From assembly GCA_019359035.1 (NCBI GenBank), contig JAHHIC010000049.1:1-51179 (forward strand): 51,179 nucleotides of DNA, in the 5' to 3' direction. This document shows positions 25,501 through 33,628 of this stretch, in pieces. Below the pieces are notes generated by a model. The model had not been told where the DNA came from and did no database searches. It saw only the letters and a list, made by a program, of their open reading frames with translations. Every line of letters starts with the position of its first letter. Position 1 is the first letter of the stretch. A program made the translations under genes and the position numbers. The DNA comes from Scytonematopsis contorta HA4267-MV1. GTDB taxonomy: Bacteria; Cyanobacteriota; Cyanobacteriia; Cyanobacteriales; Nostocaceae.

Positions 25501-25873
25501 AGTCTACTAGTACCAAACGAGAATTACCAGACCTGACCCATTGACACAGCAATGCAAAAGCTACTTGTTGATAAATAGGATATCGTTTGGGAAGTTCTTG
25601 TAATAGTTGCTTTAAGCAAGGTAAACCTGTTTCGACAATTTGATAATTTTTGTAACGCCAATTATCTATCCACTCATAATTTCCAACAGTGAATTGCAAA
25701 GACTCTTCTAGTAATTTACACTCAATCACTTCCCCAGGATATTCTACAACCGTTTTTAAAACAGCCGTACGTATTGGTATAGGCAAAGAACCCAAAGGTT
25801 CCTCATCTGTTATACCCAACAGCGTCGGTCCAGCTAGATGATACACCAGTTTCCAAAGTTCAAAATCACTCAA
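22535..25873 (-). CDS. RecQ-like superfamily 2 helicase, long form
   Basis: 1112 residues. An N-terminal region of about 260 residues is not recognised. The helicase core has motif I PIGFGKS (about 291), motif II VVDEAQCVSELRHDF (about 395) and a C-terminal lobe. A zinc-ribbon-like insert (CCPRCG ... CRCLECG, about 568-595) and a RecQ-type zinc domain (CRRVVLKGIY ... CEFCDVC, about 885-918) are present. In motif VI the usual QExGRAGRD reads QEAGHAGQD, so both conserved arginines are changed; this may reduce ATP hydrolysis. The long unique N-terminus and the membrane-anchored partner gene set it apart from house-keeping RecQ. A defence function is possible but unproven. Confidence 0.85.
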   Translation of the reverse strand: MSDFELWKLVYHLAGPTLLGITDEEPLGSLPIPIRTAVLKTVVEYPGEVIECKLLEESLQFTVGNYEWIDNWRYKNYQIVETGLPCLKQLLQELPKRYPIYQQVAFALLCQWVRSGNSRLVLVDYKPTVAAFSLAVLDSVALIEKVAELYGLSITLPEIDIYLVGSVDEYGVNKLLSYYQGATNYLDSNQTTIRLLTVNELPENVDFTSTGESLNNSLVDNSYTFAQLESFIVPFATEVGEIPPSLQPISIVNRIVFDYFARRYFCIPELKAEQVELIRKILRNESVLGIFPIGFGKSLVFQLCALLVPRTTLVVNPSRVSIRNQVHTLKRLGLKCVELVIYGESSSQRRAKLSDLSFARYRLLYISPERFQITDFRAFCEELAASNQQLPVWALVVDEAQCVSELRHDFHPVSLQVSRLRECLTVASRIAIPIIALTTTASESVRKDILRVLGLTNDNVVELAKSKRPELSFSVHVVEKPEDKPGILVRILQEVIPQALNISFNELLPRNQNPPFPHTGIIFGLYADSQGRRTFLEGVHNIAYEVKQRLLIDGSLIQAYASRSPDCCPRCGSPVIQNETQKFNKKRREVCRCLECGAFFPPVEKKKFPNWERLIQQRQDDFRDSNFSLLVATREYSFGIDKRNIRFIIHHSLSRSLEAYYQEAGHAGQDNQHAHIALILHPPHPECQKDYIDAGVAVQPPCVANKQNYDFWLCPYYEKHLCDYGHQARLIRKQYPGLTEEISSIVDTYKKLLTNETIIINGEIKNHQTQIALHRLNQLGIVQGFSLKYIHLSKIEYQVSFKRQWTLEEVGNCLKEVLRQRYISEKYAQAQINKVFAPLINQNLDNVRELVLTQLLHILLERIYEIVVRMRYQMLFNQLEYARCHLEAVCRRVVLKGIYDNSKDLLAQNQRCEFCDVCNPSLEFDREEAAEFTEDNRVNSIVEQIPVALERFDAQILEDVLKFTIEHRAEASMFARAINRLEREPTNLAALYLGGALVRLRHGSSKLAFEYLKFGFQEGIKQGLPADSLLLFYQEAVNLNAEEAFSWLTQVGGAWDNREGFKFLLKEAKQRFGAESSHYRILASLWKIRSLSQVNDDCDYIKPALAILKLGF

Positions 25874-26165
25874 CGCTACGAACCCTTCTTTTGTATATGT
25901 AATAACAATTAATTTAATTGAATTTATTATTATATGTTTGCTGATATTTGCTTGACATCTCCGTGGCTGATATGGAATAACTTAGTAAAATAGCCATGTT
26001 GAGGTTTGTAATAGGTGTATTTAATCATGGTGTAAACGGTTATTTATTTTAAGTCATTTATTTCCCATCATGAAAATCATAATACAATCGTTTACGGAGT
26101 ATGTACCTTTATCACTAAAGCTTGAAAATAAAACCCCAAAAGCAAATAGCTGTGTACAACAATAC

Positions 26166-28142
26166 TTAACCAAGAATAATAACGCGGTCTCTTCCTTTCC
26201 TTTTCGCTTGATGGAGAGCTTTTTCTGCTGTAATAATCAAGTTTTCGGCTTCTATATCCGGTCGGGGAACAATACTCGCAACTCCTAAACTCACTGTCAA
26301 CACAGAAGCTGGTAATCCACCGATACCAGGATATTCGCAAGGAATCGCTAAATCTTTGACTCGGTCGCGGATATTCTCAGCAATTAATACAGCCGCTGTT
26401 GCGTCTGCTACTACAAGTATCGCGAATTCTTCACCACCGTAACGAGCTAGAAAGGCTGAATTTTGCTCAGAATTTTGACTTTTACCTGGAATATTATTGC
26501 CCGGATTTGGTAAACCGCTATTTCCAAAAGGACGTTTGACGCATTTCCTAATCACATTGGCTATTTGTCGTAAACAGTCATCTCCTGCATTACTCCCATA
26601 ACTTTTGTTGTAATATTTTAAATAATCAATATCGCATAGTATTAATGATAAGGCTCCCTGTTCCCTCTGGCAGCGCTGCCATTCAATTTGTAAATAATTA
26701 TTAAAATAGCGACGATTCCCAAATTGAGTCAACTCATCCAACGTTGAAAGAACCCGTAACTGTTCGTTTTCTCTCTCTAACTCTTCCACACGAGAATCAC
26801 TTTCAGTCAGTTTTTTGCCTCCGAGATGTTCTCTAAAATAAGAACGATACAGCTCATTCAATACAGTCGCTCGGTCACCTGACAAAGAAATCAGTCCCAT
26901 ATTCTGCAATTTGTAGGCTAGTATCGGTTCTAGCTTTACAGGAATAGTGCTATTAATCACCTCATAAAAAGCAGCAGCTAACTCAGATTCTTCTCGTAGA
27001 GCTATGACATACTGCCTTAAATACTCATCATAAATACTGCCTCCATATGGTGCTTTTCGCAACAGATTACTGAGGTTACCTTCTAACCCACCCTTACCTA
27101 TAAGATGATAAAAAGTCAAGCGAGTTAAATAAGGATGTCCCCCAAGCATCTTCATTAAACTCTCAACTTCATCACCACCACTCCAATCCAAACCATGACG
27201 TTGTGCTAAATCCCGTACCTGTGCTTTCGTGAACGACGGTAACACCAATGGTAAACCAGCGTTAAATGCGGATTGAGTTAATCCCAAAGAAACCAAAATT
27301 TCTGTTGAGTAGCTTAATACCAAGCGAATCTTTCGCCAAATTTCCACCCGTCTAGCTTGCTCGTGCCAAGAACGCAGTAAAGACAAAAATTCACCAGCAA
27401 TTTCTGGATATTCAAAAATCCAGTCTACTTCATTCAAAACCAGCACCAGAGGATTAGAGGCAGACGACAGCAAATAATTTTGAAAATATGTTGTGCAGCT
27501 CACCTTACTACCCATGTCCTCATCCCAGTAATCATTCAACTTGGGTAACAGCTGCAACTCACGACTGACATTAGCACAAAACCAGCGCAAAAATTTGTCC
27601 AAACTGGCAAAAACAACTTTGTCTGCTTGTTGAAAATCTAAAGCCACAGTACGGTAACCAAGATTTTCTGCTTCCGCTAAAATACGTAAAATTAAGGAGC
27701 TTTTTCCCATTCTTTTGGGTGCTTTGATACAAATCAAACTTCCTGGCTCAGCGATTTCTGCATATGCTTGCTCCTCAATAGGTGGACGAGCAATATATAA
27801 TCGAGACTCTAATGATACTGGACCACTCGGAAATTCTAAGGAAATCGCAGTTTTGGTTCGATTAAACTCTTTAATTAATTGTTGCTGTGTTTTCGTTAAT
27901 TTTCTGTGTTCTAATATGGTGCGGAAATTAACTTTATTAATCGGTTCTTGCCAAAATTCACTTAACAAGTGCCATAAACTTGAAGCTACTTTTCTAACAC
28001 GCTCTTCTCCGTAGTGAGCATCTGTAGCTATACTAGTATAAGTTTTACCATCCCATGATGAGCGCAAAATATTTTCTTGCAAAGGCGTTAAGCCATTTGG
28101 TTGGGTTGCCTTAAGTAGGAGTAGGATTTCATCTATTGTCAT
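26166..28142 (-). CDS. AAA-like ATPase fused to GGDEF diguanylate cyclase
   Basis: 658 residues. An N-terminal HTH-like domain (MTIDEILLLLKATQPNGLTP..., about 1-90) resembles the vMAP N-terminal domain of cyanobacteria. An AAA-like domain follows, with Walker A KAPKRMGKSS (about 140) and a Walker B-like strand LVLVLNEVDWIF in which the first acidic residue is Asn. The C-terminal domain is GGDEF (about 480-655) with the intact active-site sequence RYGGEEFA. The stretch normally carrying the inhibitory RxxD site is replaced by an insert of about 25 polar residues (after CVKRP). Likely makes c-di-GMP with control by the ATPase part. It is 292 bp upstream of the helicase gene, so an operon is uncertain. 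Confidence 0.88.
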   Translation of the reverse strand: MTIDEILLLLKATQPNGLTPLQENILRSSWDGKTYTSIATDAHYGEERVRKVASSLWHLLSEFWQEPINKVNFRTILEHRKLTKTQQQLIKEFNRTKTAISLEFPSGPVSLESRLYIARPPIEEQAYAEIAEPGSLICIKAPKRMGKSSLILRILAEAENLGYRTVALDFQQADKVVFASLDKFLRWFCANVSRELQLLPKLNDYWDEDMGSKVSCTTYFQNYLLSSASNPLVLVLNEVDWIFEYPEIAGEFLSLLRSWHEQARRVEIWRKIRLVLSYSTEILVSLGLTQSAFNAGLPLVLPSFTKAQVRDLAQRHGLDWSGGDEVESLMKMLGGHPYLTRLTFYHLIGKGGLEGNLSNLLRKAPYGGSIYDEYLRQYVIALREESELAAAFYEVINSTIPVKLEPILAYKLQNMGLISLSGDRATVLNELYRSYFREHLGGKKLTESDSRVEELERENEQLRVLSTLDELTQFGNRRYFNNYLQIEWQRCQREQGALSLILCDIDYLKYYNKSYGSNAGDDCLRQIANVIRKCVKRPFGNSGLPNPGNNIPGKSQNSEQNSAFLARYGGEEFAILVVADATAAVLIAENIRDRVKDLAIPCEYPGIGGLPASVLTVSLGVASIVPRPDIEAENLIITAEKALHQAKRKGRDRVIILG

Positions 28143-28605
28143 CTCGTATTAATTCTACAAAGTATTTTCTCTAAGTAAAAAATTATGCTCTATTAACTAT
28201 TGTTAATGTAGCCTCAGCTTACACTACTTAGAAAGTAGTAATTTAAAATCAGCTACAGTTACAATATTGACTTTTTTACAAAAATATGAAACATTTGCTA
28301 TACGCATTTTTCAAAATTTATCCTTACTAGGTTTACTGTATTTTTGCATCATTTAGTTGTAAATTAAAATACACAAAAATTTTTATTCAATCGACATTAA
28401 AAAAGAATTATAGTAAAAAAGTAGCCAGATGTGTAGAGTAGATGACCTAAGTGTTCACAATTGAGAGCAAATTGTTCCTTTTAACTTTTGACTACCAGGA
28501 TTACAACTAGTAGAAGTGATTGATTCAGTTTTCTATTGTCCGTGAAAAAAGTTAACGTCGTGTTAACGTTCTCGAACTTTCTGGACTTCCGATTTCAGGG
28601 TGCTT
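28143..28605. other. Divergent intergenic region
   Basis: AT-rich spacer between the divergent GGDEF and histidine kinase genes. It must contain both promoters; no clear operator or repeat was recognised. GTTAACGTCGTGTTAACGTTC near 28550-28571 is a short direct repeat of GTTAACGT. Confidence 0.3.
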
Positions 28606-30678
28606 ATGAGGGCAAATAGCTCAGGATACTTCCTTAACGTCACAGCACCTATGTACATTAAAAAAGCAGCTACCCACAATCTGAAAGCTCAACTGTCACC
28701 TTCAAGCAACCAGCAACAGCCAATGCAAACAGTCTCACCTGTGTTACATTTATGCGAAAGTACACTACCGACTGTCGAAGCGACTTTAACAGCAAGTGGT
28801 TTGGGATTGTGGGATTGGGATTTAATTACAGATAAAACATATTATGCTCCTTCATGGAAACAAATGTTGGGGTATGAAGTCGCAGAAATTGTTGATAATC
28901 ATACATCCTTTGAAAAACTTGTACACCCAAAAGATTTACCAAGAGTAATAAAAGTCCTGGAAGACTATCTCCAAGGACGCACACCAGTCTACGAAGTCGA
29001 ATTTAGAATGTTAACTAAATACGGTAAGTGGAAGTGGATTTTTGATACAGGTAAAGTCTTTAAGTGGGATAGCTCTGGTAAACCCATACGTATGACTGGA
29101 ACTCATAAAGATATTACTAGCGAAAAAGAAAAAGAAGAAATTCTCCAATTACAAACTCGTCAGTCAAAGCTGATGTTGGCTGTTTCTGAGCGTATTGCCT
29201 TTTCTTCTAAACTAGAAGTGGTACTGCAAACTGTAGTAGAGGAAGTGCGGGAATTTTTCCAAGCTGACAGAACACTTATTTATCGTTGTCGTCCAAATAA
29301 TAGTGGTGTGGTAGCTTTTGAATCACTAGGATTTGGAGTACAACCGCTCAAAGGTTTGGACATTGCAGGTAAGTGTTTTAGCGGTACTGATATTTCTGAT
29401 TACCAGCAAGGTGACATTAATGCTATTGATAACGTTATTACAGCTCCTCTAAATTCTAACCAACTTGATTCATTCAATCAATTTGCAGTCAAAGCCAGTT
29501 TAGTCGTCCCCATTCTCCTAAAAACAGAAACCGAAAATCCTTCTTTAACAGAAAATCGCTTATGGGGAATGTTACTTGTCCACCACTGTAATCACTCCTA
29601 CTCTTGGAAAGAGTTGGAAATAAAAGCCCTGCAACTTCTGCGAGTGCAAGTAGCCATTGCCATTAAACAAGAAGAATTAGCCGAACAACTCCAATGGTCC
29701 AAGGCTCATAATCAGGAAATATCCTTAAAGCAAGAAGTTATCCTGGAAGACTACAAACAAATTAAACAGCAGCTACTGCAAAACGAGAAAATAGCTATTC
29801 TTGGAGAACATGTAGCAGAAGTTACTAACGAAATTATTAATCCTGTTAACTTTATAGACAAAAATCTCCTTTTTGTTAGTGAATATGCTGAAGACTTCAT
29901 CCGTATTTTGGAACTTTATCAACACAGCTATCCTAAACCAGTAGAACAAATAACCTGTCAACTAGAGCATATTGACCTGAATTGGATGAAAACAGACTTC
30001 GTAAAACTACTGTGGTCAATGCGTGCTGGTTCTGAGCGTATTAAAGAAGTCGTCGGTGCTGTAAAGAACTATTCTCAGAAAGATGACAACCAAAAAACTG
30101 CTGTTAATATACACGAAGGAATAGAAAGCGTGTTGCGAATTTTGCAGCACCGCTTAAAAGAACAACCAGAAAAGCCAAGGATTCAACTCATTAAAGAATT
30201 TGGAGACCTACCATTAGTCGAATGTTACCCAGGTGAGTTAAATCAGGTATTCATGAACATTTTGACTAATGCGATTGATGCTTTGGAAGAAAAAATGAAG
30301 TTCGATTTTTCTTTCCTTCCCCAAATTAAAATCCGTACCGAAATAGTTACTAGTCATTTATCGTTAATCAGTTGTAGCGAAAATAGCGGAATTAACCAGC
30401 GACCATCGGCAAAGCAAAAAGTAGTGATTCGTATTTCTGATAACGGTAAAGGTATATTACCTCACATTCAACGACATATGTTTGAAGCATTTTTTACCAC
30501 TAAGCTGGGAGGAAAAGGTAAAGGGTTAGGACTGTCAATTAGCCAACAAATTATTGTTGAACGACATAATGGAAAACTAAAATGTAACTCAAGATTAGGT
30601 GAAGGTACAGAGCTTTTAATTGAAGTAAATACACCAGTAAGACATTTTGCTGATATCAGAAAACACGCTAGTTTCTGA
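28606..30678 (+). CDS. PAS-GAF sensor kinase lacking the usual phospho-accepting His
   Basis: 690 residues from ATG 28606 (GTG 28600 possible). Domains: PAS (about 60-180, with GLWDWDLITD and the PAC end RMTGTHKDIT), GAF (about 195-350, RTLIYRC, VVPILL, WGMLLVHHC), a coiled linker, a DHp-like segment and an HATPase domain. In the DHp segment the usual VAHEINNP reads VTNEIINP, with Asn in place of His. The ATPase boxes are intact: NILTNAIDAL, ISDNGKGI, FEAFFTTK, GKGLGLS. It may act as a pseudokinase, a phosphatase or through dimerisation with another kinase. No response regulator is next to it. Confidence 0.88.
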   Translation: MRANSSGYFLNVTAPMYIKKAATHNLKAQLSPSSNQQQPMQTVSPVLHLCESTLPTVEATLTASGLGLWDWDLITDKTYYAPSWKQMLGYEVAEIVDNHTSFEKLVHPKDLPRVIKVLEDYLQGRTPVYEVEFRMLTKYGKWKWIFDTGKVFKWDSSGKPIRMTGTHKDITSEKEKEEILQLQTRQSKLMLAVSERIAFSSKLEVVLQTVVEEVREFFQADRTLIYRCRPNNSGVVAFESLGFGVQPLKGLDIAGKCFSGTDISDYQQGDINAIDNVITAPLNSNQLDSFNQFAVKASLVVPILLKTETENPSLTENRLWGMLLVHHCNHSYSWKELEIKALQLLRVQVAIAIKQEELAEQLQWSKAHNQEISLKQEVILEDYKQIKQQLLQNEKIAILGEHVAEVTNEIINPVNFIDKNLLFVSEYAEDFIRILELYQHSYPKPVEQITCQLEHIDLNWMKTDFVKLLWSMRAGSERIKEVVGAVKNYSQKDDNQKTAVNIHEGIESVLRILQHRLKEQPEKPRIQLIKEFGDLPLVECYPGELNQVFMNILTNAIDALEEKMKFDFSFLPQIKIRTEIVTSHLSLISCSENSGINQRPSAKQKVVIRISDNGKGILPHIQRHMFEAFFTTKLGGKGKGLGLSISQQIIVERHNGKLKCNSRLGEGTELLIEVNTPVRHFADIRKHASF

Positions 30679-30697
30679 ATTTAAGTGTAAAACCCTT

Positions 30698-30725
30698 GTA
30701 GAGACGTTACATGTAACGTCTCTAC
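30698..30725. terminator. Palindrome family, copy 1
   Basis: A perfect 28-bp palindrome beginning GTAGAGACGTTACA, 20 bp after the kinase stop and followed by ATTTTT. The same sequence occurs at 49903. Probably a rho-independent terminator. Confidence 0.7.
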
Positions 30726-31356
30726 ATTTTTGGGTTGATAGATTAAATTTTATTATCTAAATAATATTGTCAGGATTTCTTTTTTTGACTAAATAAACTT
30801 TAATTTCCTAATTAGGAAATTTTCAAGTTTAACCAACTTTAATTTCCTAATTTGGCAATTTTCAAATCTAATCAACTTTAATTTCCTAATTTGGCAATTT
30901 TTATATTATTTTATATTCATGTATTAGTTATATCTCAATTCATTTTGTGTAGCTAAAACCAAGTATCATTTATCTAAAATTTATACTGGTTGATATTATT
31001 ACATGATTTTGCCAAAAAACTATATAAAGCTTGTATGATAACTCTGCTAAAGTATCATTTTATTCTACAAAAATTTAATAGCTATTCTAATTAATATTTT
31101 TAACCGAAAAAATCGCATTCTCCGGTTATCAATAAGTATCAATTTATTCAACGAAATAACTATTTTTAGGGTTTTTATTCCAAATGAATTTGTAGAATCA
31201 CTATACACTTCACATAAAATTCATTAAACATTTATATTTTTTTTAAACTGTAATAAAATAATATTGAATTACATATATAAACTGTGAATGTAGGATATGA
31301 AGTGTTCCCCCATGACTCGACAAATTTTTTTTCGTGTATTTAGACAGTGAAGAACA
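30726..31356. repeat. Gene-free interval with 39-bp tandem repeat
   Basis: Three copies of a 39-bp unit start with AACTTTAATTTCCTAATT at 30796, 30835 and 30874. The first contains the perfect palindrome TTTCCTAATTAGGAAA; the other two have it altered to TTTCCTAATTTGGCAA. The remaining sequence is very AT-rich. It may be a binding array for a regulator of the HetP-family gene that follows. Confidence 0.6.
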
Positions 31357-31662
31357 ATGAATAACAAACAGTTGGAAGAGATTATCACAGCAATTCTTAC
31401 CAGACAGTATTCGTGGGCTTGTGTTCTGATGTTGCGTTTTCATGGGTACGACCCATTACACTACATCCCCTACCGCACCTACATCCGATTACTTAAAAAA
31501 AATTACCAACTTGACCAAGAACAGCAGAGTGATACTGACAGTAGAAAGATAGATTTTCTACCTTTGAAATCATCCAAAGTCGGTTTTATCGAAAAGAAGG
31601 TCGATAGCGATAAATACAAGTCAACCCCTATTCCTGTGGGACAATGCAGAGTAACTGGTTGA
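31357..31662 (+). CDS. HetP-family protein, short form
   Basis: 101 residues. The segment AILTRQYSWACVLMLRFHGY DPLHYIPYRTY IRLLKKN (residues about 11-50) matches the signature of HetP, the protein that governs commitment to heterocyst differentiation in Nostoc/Anabaena. The conserved core is present; the C-terminal extension of HetP itself is largely missing, so this is more likely one of its paralogues. The ATG has no obvious ribosome site. It stands alone with long AT-rich DNA on both sides, suggesting its own complex regulation. hetR lies 13 kb away in the same window. Confidence 0.85.
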   Translation: MNNKQLEEIITAILTRQYSWACVLMLRFHGYDPLHYIPYRTYIRLLKKNYQLDQEQQSDTDSRKIDFLPLKSSKVGFIEKKVDSDKYKSTPIPVGQCRVTG

Positions 31663-32056
31663 GTTAACTCTCGCACCAAGAACTTTAGCCAAATTCAAGG
31701 CAATTGATTCTACAATTTAAACAATCAATATATGGTGCAATGTCTTGTGCCGAAGCTCTATGGCGGGTATAAAAACTCGCCATTCGCTATTGCTGCTATT
31801 CTTTTTTTAAAATAGTGTAACCGCAAGATTTATTGACCAGTATGCTTAAAAACCTGGTTTTATTATGTCACTTGGATGTTATCTAGATGTTATTTCATCT
31901 TTCCATCAGAGTAATGAAATTATAATATGGGAACTCTAATAAAGCAAGTCCTTGTGTGACGGAATTTTTACTGAATATTTTCTCTCTTATGAGTGATAAA
32001 CTGATAATTTTAATACCTATTAATACCGATTAATACTAATTAACCCCAAAATATCT
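31663..32056. other. Intergenic region after the HetP-family gene
   Basis: No gene or strong structure seen. Tandem-like AATACCTATTAATACCGATT and TTAATACTAATTAA copies lie just upstream of the cytochrome gene start (about 32011-32043). Confidence 0.3.
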
Positions 32057-32677
32057 ATGACTTCAACTTCTACAGTTCCTCCCAGAAGTAAAAAGCTTCC
32101 CACTCAAGCAATAGGAGCAAAGATTTTCCACTCTTGTAACATTATTAGTTTGTTCGTGATGTTAACAAGCGGACTACAAATCTATAATGCTAATCCAGTA
32201 TTTGGTGGACGAGCTGGGTTACATATTCCCTCTATATTTACTTTGGGAGGTTGGCTTGCAGGAGGTAGGCATTGGCATTTTGCAGCAATGTGGCTTTTTT
32301 CGCTAAATTTAGTATGGTATGGGATTTACATTTTAGTTACCCGTAGATGGCGCCATCGATTCGTGGGTGCAAATGATTTGAAGGCTTTGCAAAAAACTCA
32401 AAACCCCAAAAGACTGGTTTATGCTTGGCATCGAATTGTTTATACCAGTATTATTCCTATCTTGTTATTGTCGATTTATACAGGTATTGGCATGTATAAA
32501 CCTGCTCAATTCCCCTGGATTGTGGATACTTTTGGTAGTTGGCAGGCTTTGCGTATAGTACATTTTTTCTCAGTCCCATTAGTCATTTTATTTGTGCTTC
32601 TTCACGCTTGGTTAGGTAAAAAAGCAGGAGGACAGGAGTTGACGGATTCTATGCTTTGGAAGGGGAGTGGGGAGTAG
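32057..32677 (+). CDS. Membrane cytochrome b (b561-type) subunit
   Basis: 206 residues with four membrane helices and His residues suited to bind two hemes (KIFHSCNIISL, HWHFAAMWLF, AWHRIVYTSI, RIVHFFSVPL ... LLHAWLG). This is the layout of cytochrome b subunits that pass electrons to or from molybdopterin oxidoreductases. The next gene encodes such an oxidoreductase, so the two probably form one membrane-bound redox complex. Substrate unknown; sulfite or sulfoxide are plausible by family. Confidence 0.82.
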   Translation: MTSTSTVPPRSKKLPTQAIGAKIFHSCNIISLFVMLTSGLQIYNANPVFGGRAGLHIPSIFTLGGWLAGGRHWHFAAMWLFSLNLVWYGIYILVTRRWRHRFVGANDLKALQKTQNPKRLVYAWHRIVYTSIIPILLLSIYTGIGMYKPAQFPWIVDTFGSWQALRIVHFFSVPLVILFVLLHAWLGKKAGGQELTDSMLWKGSGE

Positions 32678-32720
32678 GGAGTGGGGAGTGGGGAATAGGG
32701 AGTGAGGAGTGGGGAGTGGC
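32661..32720. repeat. GGGGAGT heptamer tandem repeat
   Basis: Imperfect tandem GGGGAGT/GGGAATA units begin inside the last codons of the cytochrome gene and run past its stop. Confidence 0.8.
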
Positions 32721-32735
32721 AGTGGTTTTAATTAG

Positions 32736-32826
32736 TTACCAATTACCAATTACCAATTACCAATTACCAATTACCAATTACCAATTACCAATTACCAATT
32801 ACCAATTACCAATTACCAATTACCAA
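32736..32826. repeat. 13 perfect TTACCAA heptamers ending in the start codon
   Basis: Thirteen perfect TTACCAA units; the last A is the first base of the ATG at 32826. The region normally holding the ribosome site is therefore all repeat, with no purine-rich site. Confidence 0.95.
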
Positions 32827-33533
32827 TGAGCAACTTTAAATTTACAAGACGTAACTTCTTACAAATTTCTGGATTATCTGGTACTAGTTTACTTCTGGGT
32901 GGTTGTGGTATACCGATTGGGGAAGGTCTTGTTGGTGTTGTTTCCCAACCTTTAAACGAAAAGGTGGAAACTTTAATATTTAAACCCCAAACACTTGTAC
33001 CAGAATTCTCCACTAAAGATATCGAACCAGAAGGCTTAATTGTCAATAGTTTTCGGGGTAATCCAACTATTGACCCAGCTAATTATCGTTTAGTTATCGA
33101 TGGAGAAGTAAATAATCCTTTAAATATAAGTATGGCTGATATTCAACAACTGCAATTAACTTCAATGATTATTCGCCATGTTTGTGTCGAAGGTTGGGCA
33201 ACTATTGTACAGTGGGGTGGTGTCCGCTTACGAGATATTGTTGCTCTTGCTTCACCCAAAGAAAATGTTAAATTTGCTTATTTTGAATCTGCCGATGGCT
33301 ATTATTCAAGTTGGGATATTGCTTCTGCTACCCATCCCCAAACTTTATTAGCTTACCAGAAAAACGGTGAAGCACTACCACGAGAAAACGGTGCTCCTTT
33401 GCGTTTAGCTTCTGCTGTTAAACTTGGCTATAAACAAAGTAAATGGATAACTCGCATTACTTTAGTTAGCCAACTGTCCCGTTATAAGGGATACTGGGAA
33501 GATATGGGTTATGAATGGTTCGCGGGAATTTAG
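32826..33533 (+). CDS. Molybdopterin-dependent oxidoreductase (sulfite oxidase-like)
   Basis: 235 residues. The N-terminus has a Tat-like signal (TRRNFLQISGLSGTSLLLGGC), where the Cys could be lipidated. The domain is the sulfite oxidase catalytic fold; the conserved Cys that binds molybdenum is in RHVCVEGWATIVQWGGV (about 120), and GAPLRLASAVKLGYKQSKW closes the cofactor site. Probably exported folded and attached to the outer face of the plasma membrane, receiving or giving electrons through the cytochrome b encoded just upstream. Its start codon abuts a heptamer repeat. moaA, needed to make its cofactor, is also in this window. Confidence 0.87.
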   Translation: MSNFKFTRRNFLQISGLSGTSLLLGGCGIPIGEGLVGVVSQPLNEKVETLIFKPQTLVPEFSTKDIEPEGLIVNSFRGNPTIDPANYRLVIDGEVNNPLNISMADIQQLQLTSMIIRHVCVEGWATIVQWGGVRLRDIVALASPKENVKFAYFESADGYYSSWDIASATHPQTLLAYQKNGEALPRENGAPLRLASAVKLGYKQSKWITRITLVSQLSRYKGYWEDMGYEWFAGI

Positions 33534-33538
33534 GACGT

Positions 33539-33598
33539 TTTAAGTTTTGAGTTTTGAATTTTGAGTTTTGAATTTTGAATTTTGAATTTTGAATTTGT
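33539..33598. repeat. TTTTGAA/TTTTGAG heptamer tandem repeat
   Basis: About eight units of TTTTGAR between the oxidoreductase stop and the next gene, followed by a short CCCACTC repeat up to the ATG at 33629. Confidence 0.85.
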
Positions 33599-33628
33599 AG
33601 TTTGCTCTCCCACTCCCCACTCCCAAGC

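Noticed and set aside
30796-30911. Possible CRISPR array
   Set aside because: The 39-bp units are contiguous with no distinct spacers, and no cas genes are present. The same applies to the 21-bp array at 35565.
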